A stretch of DNA of 64,000 nt, from positions 62,001 through 126,000 of the forward strand of contig OZ241850.1 in assembly GCA_965203045.1 (NCBI GenBank), read 5' to 3'. Position 1 is the stretch's first letter; each line of letters begins with the position of its first letter. The notes under the pieces are model-generated. The model was not told where the DNA came from. It did no database searches and saw only the letters and a program-made list of their open reading frames with translations. The position numbers were made by a program, and so were the translations under genes. This DNA is from G965203045 sp965203045 (GTDB taxonomy: Bacteria; Pseudomonadota; Gammaproteobacteria; PS1; Pseudothioglobaceae). Shown in pieces: positions 16,899 through 23,840 of this stretch.

Positions 16899-17752
16899 AT
16901 TAAACGATATTTCTGCTGTTTGTTATCATAGGTAAAAGTATTTTTTATAAATATTTTTCTAATTTCATAAGGCAAGCGCGGAATAATTCTCCTATAAATA
17001 TGAGCTAATAAATAATCAAATAGAGTTGGTTTTGCCATTATGCTTTTTATCTCCGCTACCATAACATCATTGCTCTTAACACTTAATTGGTTTGGATGAA
17101 ATCTAAATCCTGCTAAATATGCATTAACAATATACAGAGGCGTGTGCTTAATAAATGTTTGCCATAAAAAGTAATCGCCAGCCACTTTAAAGGTCTTTAA
17201 TTTATCATAATCAATTAGTTTATGCATATTAAAGTCCCAAAAAGTTGATTCTTGCTGAATACTTTCTAATGTTATGCCGTTATATAATCCTTTTAATAAT
17301 AGACTAGGACTATAAAAAACCCTATGAAATATAATTAAATGTCCTTTGTCGTTATAAAGAGAGTGCAAGCCAGTTAAAAAATGCACCTGTTTATTATTAC
17401 TAAAAATATCAGCCACAATCTCAAAAGCATAAAACGAATAATAATCACCAGCATTGATATAGCAATAGACATCACTACTGCCTTCCTCACTCTTAAAGCC
17501 CTTAACAAGGGCATCATACATAGTGTTATCTGGTTCAGAAATATAATTAACTTTTATGTTTTTTTGAGGTGGAAAATCAATAATTACCTGATTAATAATA
17601 CTAATACTATCATCACTAGACCCACCATCACAAACAGTATAATAAAGTTTGTGATTTTCATCTTTAAAAACTGTTTGATTTAGCACTGAAAGCATTGTTT
17701 CTTTAATAAATTTTGCATAATTTAAACAAGGTGTTAGACAATAAAATTTCAC
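16895..17752 (-). CDS. Family 2 glycosyltransferase, tandem paralogue 3
   Basis: Rightmost and first-transcribed of the three paralogues, 285 residues. It starts MKFYCLTPCLNYAKF and keeps CDGGSSDDSISI near residue 47, SEPDNTMYDALVKG near residue 74 and INAGDYYSFYAFEI near residue 95. The features expected for an active inverting GT-A enzyme are therefore present. The C-terminal third (FDYLLAHIYRRIIPRLPYEI) is closer to paralogue 2 (TYLLAYIYKRIIPLLPHKI) than to paralogue 1. This suggests the duplication order: 1 split first, then 2 and 3. It overlaps cysC by 4 bases and paralogue 2 by 4 bases. Probably adds a sugar to the sulfated glycan repeat. Confidence 0.88.
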   Translation of the reverse strand: MKFYCLTPCLNYAKFIKETMLSVLNQTVFKDENHKLYYTVCDGGSSDDSISIINQVIIDFPPQKNIKVNYISEPDNTMYDALVKGFKSEEGSSDVYCYINAGDYYSFYAFEIVADIFSNNKQVHFLTGLHSLYNDKGHLIIFHRVFYSPSLLLKGLYNGITLESIQQESTFWDFNMHKLIDYDKLKTFKVAGDYFLWQTFIKHTPLYIVNAYLAGFRFHPNQLSVKSNDVMVAEIKSIMAKPTLFDYLLAHIYRRIIPRLPYEIRKIFIKNTFTYDNKQQKYRLI

Positions 17753-18345
17753 TTGATTATCCTTTTATTACGCAATAATTCAAGCACCATATCTACTGAC
17801 TGTTTAATGCTTAACTTATCGGTATCAAGCACTAATTCTGGCTGCTGCGGCGTCTCATAGGGCGAGTTAATGCCGGTGTAATTTTTTATTTCTCCGGCGA
17901 GTGCTTTTTTATATAAACCTTTAGTATCTCTTTTTTTACAAACCTCTAAACTAGCATTACAAAAAATTTCAATAAAATCGCCATCGGCAAATATTTTTCT
18001 GGCTGCTCTACGTTCAATTTGAAAAGGGCTAATAAAAGCGGTCATAGTAATAATACCTGCTTCTAACATAAGTTTTGCTACTTGGGCTATACGGCGAATA
18101 TTTTCATCTCTGTCCACTCTGCTAAAACCCAAATCAGCTGATAAGTCATGGCGAATATTATCACCATCAAGCACAAAAGTCCTATAGCCAAAATGATATA
18201 GCTCTTCTTCTAAAGTGTGAGCAATAGTAGATTTTCCAGAACCAGATAAACCAGTAAACCACAACAATACTGATTTATGTCCACTAATTCTTTCTCGCCT
18301 TTTACGGGTAACAGTTGGGTTATGATAGACTAAATTTTTAGTCAT
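17749..18345 (-). CDS. cysC: Adenylylsulfate (APS) kinase
   Basis: Phosphorylates APS at the 3' position to give PAPS, the universal sulfate donor. The 198-residue protein has the P-loop GLSGSGKST at residues 32-40, LDGDNIRHDLSADLGFS near residue 60, the FISPFQIERRAAR motif near residue 105, and KGLYKKALAGEIKNYTGINSPYE near residue 145, all typical of CysC. It is a free-standing kinase, not fused to ATP sulfurylase. As the first gene of the operon holding a sulfotransferase, it is best read as dedicated PAPS supply for glycan sulfation rather than assimilation. No cysND, sat or cysH is in the window. The start at 18345 has AAGGAG unusually close (2 bases). Confidence 0.95.
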   Translation of the reverse strand: MTKNLVYHNPTVTRKRRERISGHKSVLLWFTGLSGSGKSTIAHTLEEELYHFGYRTFVLDGDNIRHDLSADLGFSRVDRDENIRRIAQVAKLMLEAGIITMTAFISPFQIERRAARKIFADGDFIEIFCNASLEVCKKRDTKGLYKKALAGEIKNYTGINSPYETPQQPELVLDTDKLSIKQSVDMVLELLRNKRIIK

Positions 18346-18370
18346 AACTCCTTTTACGATAATTTATTTC

Positions 18371-18407
18371 ATCAAAAAATAAAGTGCTATACTCGGAATA
18401 TAGCACC
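18371..18407 (-). terminator. Terminator-like hairpin between fcl and cysC
   Basis: Read on the minus strand, GTGCTATA (18406-18399) pairs perfectly with TATAGCAC (18391-18384) over a 7-nt loop and is followed by TTTATTTTTT. It would end fcl transcripts about 25 bases before the cysC start. Little room is left for a separate cysC promoter, so partial readthrough or attenuation is likely. Confidence 0.6.
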
Positions 18408-18506
18408 AAATTAATTTTTAAATCCACTCCCACTGTTACCATCTTTTTAATCGGTGCTTGTATTTGGGTTGGTAATCTCATTGAAATTTTTTTAAAAAAA
18501 TTAATA

Positions 18507-19484
18507 CTATCTATTATTTTTATAGTAATTATATAGTTTGTTAATACCAGCGGCTAAATCAGTTTTATGTCGCCAGCCTAGTTGATGAAGCTTGGTAGAG
18601 TCGGTCAATTTTACCATTGTGCCATCAGGTTTTTTGATGTTAAAAAATAATTCACCTTCAAAACCAATAATTTTACTAATCATCTGTGCTAGCTCTTTAA
18701 TAGATATATCAATGCCAGTGCCAATATTAATATGGGTATTTCTTATTTCTTTTTTACCTTTGCATAAATCATTAAAATTAACATTTTCCAGCACAAAAAC
18801 ACAAGCATCAGCCATATCTTCGCTGTATAAAAATTCACGTCTAGGTTTGCCGCTACCCCAAATTTCTACTGTGTTATAATTATTAATTTTTGCTTGGTGA
18901 ATTTTGCTAATAAGCGCTGGTATTACATGCGCTGTATGGAGGTTAAAATTATCATTAGGACCATATAAATTAGTTGGCATCAATGCTATAAAGTTAGTGC
19001 CATACTCTAAATTATAGCTCTCACACATTTTAAGACCGGCAATTTTGGCAATTGCATAAGGTTCGTTTGTATATTCAAGTTCTGAGCTAAGTAAGCTATC
19101 TTCACGCATTGGCTGTTGGCAGTTTTTAGGATAAATACAAGTTGAACCTAAAAATAACAATTTTTTAACGCCACTTAGATAACTTTGATGAATAACATTA
19201 CTTTGAATTACTAAGTTTTGATAAATAAAATCTGCCCTATAGGTATTATTAGCCTCAATGCCACCAACTTTTGCCGCCGCTAAAATAACATATTCAGGTT
19301 TTTGCTTGATAAAAAATTCTCTAACCGCCACTTGCTCGGTTAAATCTAATTGTTGATGAGTTTTTAAAATTAAGTTGTGATAACCTTTGGATTGCAAATT
19401 TTTAGTAATAGCAGAACCAACCAAACCAAGGTGACCAGCTACAAAAATCTTAGCAGATTTTTTAAGCCTTAAGTTATAAGTCAT
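18507..19484 (-). CDS. fcl: GDP-L-fucose synthase (GDP-4-keto-6-deoxymannose epimerase/reductase)
   Basis: NADPH-dependent SDR that converts GDP-4-keto-6-deoxy-D-mannose to GDP-L-fucose. The 325-residue protein has the Rossmann motif VAGHLGLVGSAI near residue 15, the family-specific LAAAKVGGIEANN near residue 69, GSTCIYPKNCQQP near residue 108, the catalytic YAIAKIAG (Y-x3-K) near residue 137, and NLYGPNDNF near residue 167. These are diagnostic for Fcl/WcaG rather than other epimerases. The preceding enzyme, GDP-mannose 4,6-dehydratase (gmd), is absent from the window and must be elsewhere if the pathway runs. manC nearby supplies GDP-mannose. A terminator-like hairpin follows the gene. Several TATAAT-like boxes occur in the 99 bases upstream. 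Confidence 0.95.
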   Translation of the reverse strand: MTYNLRLKKSAKIFVAGHLGLVGSAITKNLQSKGYHNLILKTHQQLDLTEQVAVREFFIKQKPEYVILAAAKVGGIEANNTYRADFIYQNLVIQSNVIHQSYLSGVKKLLFLGSTCIYPKNCQQPMREDSLLSSELEYTNEPYAIAKIAGLKMCESYNLEYGTNFIALMPTNLYGPNDNFNLHTAHVIPALISKIHQAKINNYNTVEIWGSGKPRREFLYSEDMADACVFVLENVNFNDLCKGKKEIRNTHINIGTGIDISIKELAQMISKIIGFEGELFFNIKKPDGTMVKLTDSTKLHQLGWRHKTDLAAGINKLYNYYKNNR

Positions 19485-19499
19485 AAATTATAGGTATGT

Positions 19500-19560
19500 A
19501 ATTTTGTATTGGTTATTACATCCATAGGTAGTATATTATAGGAACAGCACATTATACTAT
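19500..19560 (-). promoter_or_regulatory. Candidate promoter region for fcl
   Basis: The minus strand of this interval reads two TATAAT hexamers within about 20 bases (in AGTATAATGTG and CCTATAATATA), with no clear -35. It separates fcl from the second sulfotransferase gene. Motif evidence only. Confidence 0.35.
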
Positions 19561-19583
19561 AAACTATTTAACTTACTAATTAG

Positions 19584-20381
19584 TTAAAATGGAGATATCA
19601 TACGCGTAAACTTATGCTCTGCCTTGCTGACATAATATCTAGCAGTAGTTATCAGGTTATTAAATCGAGGTAGTTTTCCTTTAAATTGGGGTGGCTTTCC
19701 TTGTTGCAGCAAATTCTCTAAAGCATAGTTATACACTTCATATTCTAATTGATGATTTTCTACAAATTTGTCTCTTAAATCACTAGGAATTTTTTCATTT
19801 CTTAGGGCTTTGTTTTTGTAAGCTAATAAATGCGGATAATAAGGGAAATTTAACTTATGAGCAATCCACTTCATAGATTTTTCAAAGTGTTCTGTAATAC
19901 CGATTTCAATAAAATATTTTTCTATTATTTCTTTATAATTATCTTTGGTAATTTTTTGTGGAAAGTGATTAAATAAGCTAAATTTTGTATTAATTAAATA
20001 GTCTTCTACATTTTTACTTGCAAAAACATCATAGGCTCTATTCTTCCAATTTATGCCGTGTTTCCTTGCATGAAAATAAGAAGATATTGTTTGCTCATAA
20101 GGGTCACGTAAAATAGTGATAAATTGTTTAGCCTCGGGGTAATAGTCTTGGATACCAAATCTTCTTAACAAATTAAAATGCCCATATATTACAATTGGTG
20201 TTTTTATGCTATGCAAGCTGGAAATATCATACTTTTGAGGCATCTCTGCTTTTTCCTCGTCAAAATAATGTAATAAAATTCCTTGCTGATACCAAAAATT
20301 AAAAAAAACACGGACTGATGTTCCACCAGTTTTAGGAATATGTACAAAAAATAACAGTTGTTTTCTATCGTAGCTTATCAC
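19584..20381 (-). CDS. Sulfotransferase of the uronyl/heparan 2-O-sulfotransferase-like type
   Basis: A 265-residue protein of the Sulfotransfer_2-like group, distinct from the 14.2-15.2 kb enzyme. The 5'-phosphosulfate loop is FFVHIPKTGGTSVR at residues 11-24, and the 3'-phosphate site is ITILRDPYEQTISSYFHAR near residue 88. The C-terminal half is helical and basic. The HIPKTGG form is typical of enzymes that sulfate polysaccharides. The start is a GTG at 20381, forced because an in-frame TAG lies two codons upstream and no ATG precedes the PKTGG motif. It is transcribed divergently from the dehydrogenase gene at 20459. PAPS from CysC would be the donor. The target hydroxyl is unknown. Confidence 0.88.
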   Translation of the reverse strand: MISYDRKQLLFFVHIPKTGGTSVRVFFNFWYQQGILLHYFDEEKAEMPQKYDISSLHSIKTPIVIYGHFNLLRRFGIQDYYPEAKQFITILRDPYEQTISSYFHARKHGINWKNRAYDVFASKNVEDYLINTKFSLFNHFPQKITKDNYKEIIEKYFIEIGITEHFEKSMKWIAHKLNFPYYPHLLAYKNKALRNEKIPSDLRDKFVENHQLEYEVYNYALENLLQQGKPPQFKGKLPRFNNLITTARYYVSKAEHKFTRMISPF

Positions 20382-20426
20382 TGCCTAAACAATGCAAAAA
20401 GCACCTATTTTAACTTAAATATTCAG

Positions 20427-20432
20427 TATAAT
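20427..20432 (+). promoter_or_regulatory. -10 element for the dehydrogenase-epimerase-GT8 run
   Basis: A perfect TATAAT 26 bases before the ATG at 20459, in the divergent gap between a minus-strand sulfotransferase and this plus-strand run. No strong -35 was seen. Confidence 0.45.
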
Positions 20433-20458
20433 ACTCAAAACATTTTACTTCAAAAAAT

Positions 20459-21784
20459 ATGGCAAATTCTAAGCACTACGATGTTGCTGTTATTGGTCTT
20501 GGTTATGTTGGCTTAACACTCGCTACTTGTATGGCGAAGTCTGGTCTTAAAGTAATAGGTATAGAAAAAATAACCAAAATAGTCAGAACAACTAATAATG
20601 GCACCCCGCATTTTTATGAGCAGGGCTTGGCAAAAATGCTTAAATTTGTGTTAAAAAATAAACACTTTATAGCCACAAATATCTTAAGCGACAATACTAC
20701 TTGTGGGGCTTATATTATCACCGTTGGTACTCCGCTTGACAATAACGGCAATACTCGTTTGGATATGATTAAAAATGCTAGTTTGCAAGTGGCAAAACAT
20801 ATGCAAAATAATGCTTTGGTAATTCTACGTTCTACGGTAAAAATTGGCACTTGTAGCGAAATAGTCTTACCTATTTTAAATAAATCAGATAAAAAGTTTT
20901 TAATCGCTATGTGTCCTGAGCGCACCTTAGAAGGCAGAGCGCTGATAGAATTATATCAATTACCGCAAATAGTTGGCGCTAATAGCAAAAAAGCCCGCCA
21001 AAAAGCAGCAGACTTATTCAAGCGACTAACTCATACTATTATTGAAGTATCTAGTTTAGAGACAGCAGAGATGGTTAAACTCATTGACAATACTTATCGC
21101 GATATAAGTTTTGCCTTTGCTAATGAAGTTGCACGTTTGTGCGAAGGCTTTGGCATTTCCGCTTATGAGGTAATAAATGCTGGTAAACAAGATTATAAAC
21201 GCACCAATGTAGCGCTACCAGGACCAGTGGGCGGTCCTTGTTTGGAAAAAGACCCATATATTCTTATCCAAAGCGCTCAAACCAAAGGTATCAACTTAGA
21301 AATTACCAAAGCTTGCCGTTTAGTTAACGAACGTCAAATACAAGAAACTGTTGCCTTTATCGTAGCAGAAATTAAAAGGCGAGGTTTTGCTAATAATATA
21401 GCTATTGCTATATTAGGTATCGCCTTTAAAGGTATCCCTGCAACAGATGACTTGCGCGGTTCAACTTCACTTAAAATATTAAAACAATTACATAAGCAAA
21501 TTCCGCAATTACAAGTTAGATTGTATGACCCAGAAATTGATGCCAATACATTAAATAAACAAATAGTCGGTTATCAAACATTTGCCACTACTGAAGATGC
21601 TATAAAAAATGTTGGAGTAATTATTATTGCTAATAACCACCCTGAACTTAGCTTAATTGAACCGATAATTTTAAGAGAGAAAATGTTAACAAATGGATTT
21701 ATCTATGATTATTGGAATACATTTTCTCAATTATCAAAGTCAGAATTAAATAATTACTATGCGCTAGGGAACACCAATAAATGA
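20459..21784 (+). CDS. UDP-sugar 6-dehydrogenase (UDP-glucose/UDP-HexNAc dehydrogenase family)
   Basis: Oxidises C6 of a nucleotide sugar to a uronic acid using two NAD. The 441-residue protein has the N-terminal NAD motif VIGLGYVGLTLA near residue 10, ITVGTPLDNNG near residue 87, LRSTVKIGT near residue 122, MCPERTLEG near residue 152, and the catalytic cysteine in GPVGGPCLEKDPYIL near residue 260. The GGPC-x2-KDP form and CPERTLEG resemble the WecC/WbpA/TviB side of the family (UDP-HexNAc substrates) more than plain UDP-glucose dehydrogenase, which usually has GGSCFPKD. Substrate choice remains uncertain. It overlaps the SDR gene by 4 bases, so the two probably act in sequence on one nucleotide sugar. 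Confidence 0.9.
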   Translation: MANSKHYDVAVIGLGYVGLTLATCMAKSGLKVIGIEKITKIVRTTNNGTPHFYEQGLAKMLKFVLKNKHFIATNILSDNTTCGAYIITVGTPLDNNGNTRLDMIKNASLQVAKHMQNNALVILRSTVKIGTCSEIVLPILNKSDKKFLIAMCPERTLEGRALIELYQLPQIVGANSKKARQKAADLFKRLTHTIIEVSSLETAEMVKLIDNTYRDISFAFANEVARLCEGFGISAYEVINAGKQDYKRTNVALPGPVGGPCLEKDPYILIQSAQTKGINLEITKACRLVNERQIQETVAFIVAEIKRRGFANNIAIAILGIAFKGIPATDDLRGSTSLKILKQLHKQIPQLQVRLYDPEIDANTLNKQIVGYQTFATTEDAIKNVGVIIIANNHPELSLIEPIILREKMLTNGFIYDYWNTFSQLSKSELNNYYALGNTNK

Positions 21785-22767
21785 CAAAAAGAATAATAGT
21801 AACTGGTGGTGGTGGGTTTATTGGCGCTTATTTAGTTAAAAAATTGGTTAAAGACGGCTATCAAGTTGGTGTAGTTGATAACTTAATTCGCGGTGATTTA
21901 TCGCGTTTTGCTGAAGTTAACGATGAAGTTAGGCTATTTAGTTGCGATGTGCGTGATGAGAGCGCGCTAATAAAAGCATTTAGTGGTGTTGATGTAGTAT
22001 TTCATTTAGCGGCTATTAACGGCACGGAAAATTTTTACAAACATCCAGAATTAGTTCTTGATATAGGAGTGCTCGGAACCTTAGCAGTAGTTAGTGCCTG
22101 CAGAAAGGCAAAAGTTTTTGATTTAGTAATTGCATCAAGCGCTGAGGTGTATCAAACACCAAAGGTGCTACCAACTCCAGAAGATACACCATTGCTACTA
22201 CCAAATAGTATCAATGCGCGTTATTCTTATGGTGGTTCTAAAATCATCTCTGAACTCATCGCTTTTAATTATGGCAAAGACCATTTTCAAAAAATCCAAG
22301 TATTTAGACCGCATAATATTTATGGTGCTAATATGGGTTATAAGCATGTAATCCCTCAATTTTTAATAAGAGCTATTGAAGCACAAAAGCAACATAAAAC
22401 CACTACTATTCCTTTTAAAATTCAAGGTGATGGCACAGAAACTAGAGCATTTTGTTATATTGATGATGCAATTGATGGCATTATGATTATGTATAACGAG
22501 GGTACTCACAGAGAAATTTATCATATTGGTAATAATGAGGAAGTATCAATATTACAGTTAGCAGATACAATAGCCAACGTCTTAAAAACTAAATTTAACA
22601 TAATTAAAAGCCCAGCTACTCTAGGCGGCACTCCTAGACGTTGCCCCGATATTAGCAAAATGCGCAGTTTAGGCTATAAACCAAAAATTAACCTCGCCAG
22701 CGGTATAAAAAAAACAGCAAAGTGGTATTTAAAACACAATGATAAACCAAAAACAGGATTGATGTAG
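21781..22767 (+). CDS. NAD-dependent sugar-nucleotide epimerase/dehydratase (extended SDR)
   Basis: A 328-residue extended short-chain dehydrogenase. It has the NAD motif TGGGGFIGAYL near residues 8-18, the acidic residue after strand 2 in VVDNLIRGD near residue 34, FHLAAINGTENF near residue 75, an ASSAEVYQTP segment near residue 119, and the catalytic YSYGGSK near residue 145. This suits a C4 epimerase or 4,6-dehydratase acting on a UDP- or GDP-sugar. It is translationally coupled (4-base overlap) to the dehydrogenase upstream, which points to a uronic-acid epimerisation such as UDP-GlcA or UDP-GlcNAcA to the galacto form; that is inference. The GT8-like gene follows 5 bases later. Confidence 0.87.
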   Translation: MTKRIIVTGGGGFIGAYLVKKLVKDGYQVGVVDNLIRGDLSRFAEVNDEVRLFSCDVRDESALIKAFSGVDVVFHLAAINGTENFYKHPELVLDIGVLGTLAVVSACRKAKVFDLVIASSAEVYQTPKVLPTPEDTPLLLPNSINARYSYGGSKIISELIAFNYGKDHFQKIQVFRPHNIYGANMGYKHVIPQFLIRAIEAQKQHKTTTIPFKIQGDGTETRAFCYIDDAIDGIMIMYNEGTHREIYHIGNNEEVSILQLADTIANVLKTKFNIIKSPATLGGTPRRCPDISKMRSLGYKPKINLASGIKKTAKWYLKHNDKPKTGLM

Positions 22768-22772
22768 AGCTT

Positions 22773-23795
22773 ATGAAACCACTAGGAAATAAAATTGCGA
22801 TTTGTGTAATTTCTACTAATGATAGCTATGTTTATAAAGCTATTATTACTCTTTTATCCACTAAAAAACATAATAAAAAAAATGCAAATTTTAGTTATTT
22901 TGTAAGTGGTAATTTTAGTGAAAAATACAAAAGAATCATTAAAAAATACGGCTTAGAAGTAATGCCAATGAATATGACTAATACTTTTGCTAATCATAAA
23001 CATACTATCACCCCCCCCCCCTCACCTTGGCCCAATGAAGTGTTTTGGTTGTGTGGTATCTCTGAGGCTTGCTATAAGCTAGGCTTTAAATGGACAATAG
23101 CGCTTGATGGTGATATTTTTTGCATAAATAAAATTCCTTTGAAAACAATAAATAAAGTAAAAGAATTGGCCTTTATAAAAGCGATGGCACTAAAACATGA
23201 GATACAATGTGGTAATAAGCGTGCTAAAATTTTTACAGAAGAGAAAGTTATTAACAAATTTGACTTAAAGGAAAAAGATTTTGAAAATTATTGGCCCAAC
23301 ACTGGGGTGGGAATTTTTAATAACAAAAATCTAGTAAAAAATAAATTTAAAGATAAATTTATTAGCCTCTATCAACATTTAGTAAATACAACCAATAATT
23401 TCCATGGTGATGAAGCAGTTTTTATGTTATTAAATATAAAAAATATGTTTAATTTTTGTAATTTAGAACATACATGGAATAGTTTTTTTAAAGGCAATAC
23501 TTCTAAAGGTATCATCTTCCTACATTTAACCTACAAACCTTGGAGATACAAATTTTTATGGCCACAACCAGACATTAATTGCCCAAATTGTGTTGGAGAG
23601 AAAGAATATCAAGCAAGAAGAATTAAATATAGCAAACTATATAAAAACTTTGCTAAACAAATTTATGGCAGTAACTACTATCTTTATTATATTAAAGATA
23701 TTATTCCTATCATTGAAACACTAAAGCGGGTACTAATTAAAATAAGGTATAATAAAATGTCAATAAATAGAAGCAACAGTAGGACCTTGGCTTAA
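22773..23795 (+). CDS. GT8-like glycosyltransferase with an 11-C tract (candidate phase-variable gene)
   Basis: A 340-residue protein with no hydrophobic helices. It shows a GT-A pattern: CVISTNDSYVYKAIITLL at the N-terminus, the DxD-type motif IALDGDIFCI near residue 112, an NTGVGIFNNKNLV segment near residue 178, and FHGDEAVFMLLN near residue 213. This resembles GT8 (glycogenin/LgtC-like) enzymes, though the match is from memory of motif layout. Codons about 79-82 lie on an uninterrupted run of 11 C (ACC then three CCC, giving TPPP). With 11 C the frame is open; one C more or less gives a stop within about 25 codons. Base composition is very AT-rich (about 18% G+C in a hand-counted line), unlike its neighbours. 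Confidence 0.75.
   Translation: MKPLGNKIAICVISTNDSYVYKAIITLLSTKKHNKKNANFSYFVSGNFSEKYKRIIKKYGLEVMPMNMTNTFANHKHTITPPPSPWPNEVFWLCGISEACYKLGFKWTIALDGDIFCINKIPLKTINKVKELAFIKAMALKHEIQCGNKRAKIFTEEKVINKFDLKEKDFENYWPNTGVGIFNNKNLVKNKFKDKFISLYQHLVNTTNNFHGDEAVFMLLNIKNMFNFCNLEHTWNSFFKGNTSKGIIFLHLTYKPWRYKFLWPQPDINCPNCVGEKEYQARRIKYSKLYKNFAKQIYGSNYYLYYIKDIIPIIETLKRVLIKIRYNKMSINRSNSRTLA
23011..23021 (+). repeat. Homopolymeric tract of 11 C inside the GT8-like gene
   Basis: Eleven consecutive C in a strongly AT-rich coding region. Long poly-C/G runs are the classic slipped-strand site for on/off switching of surface-glycan genes. Ten C would run into TAG about 25 codons on; twelve C would reach TGA about six codons past the tract. 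Confidence 0.95.
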
Positions 23796-23840
23796 AAACA
23801 CAACCAACCTTTTACGTAGCGCCATTAAAATAAGTAGTAT

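Noticed and set aside
18338..18481. A 48-codon minus-strand frame before cysC
   Set aside because: It overlaps the terminator-like hairpin and the cysC ribosome binding site, has no Shine-Dalgarno sequence and no recognisable family. It is noted with the hairpin but not called as a gene.
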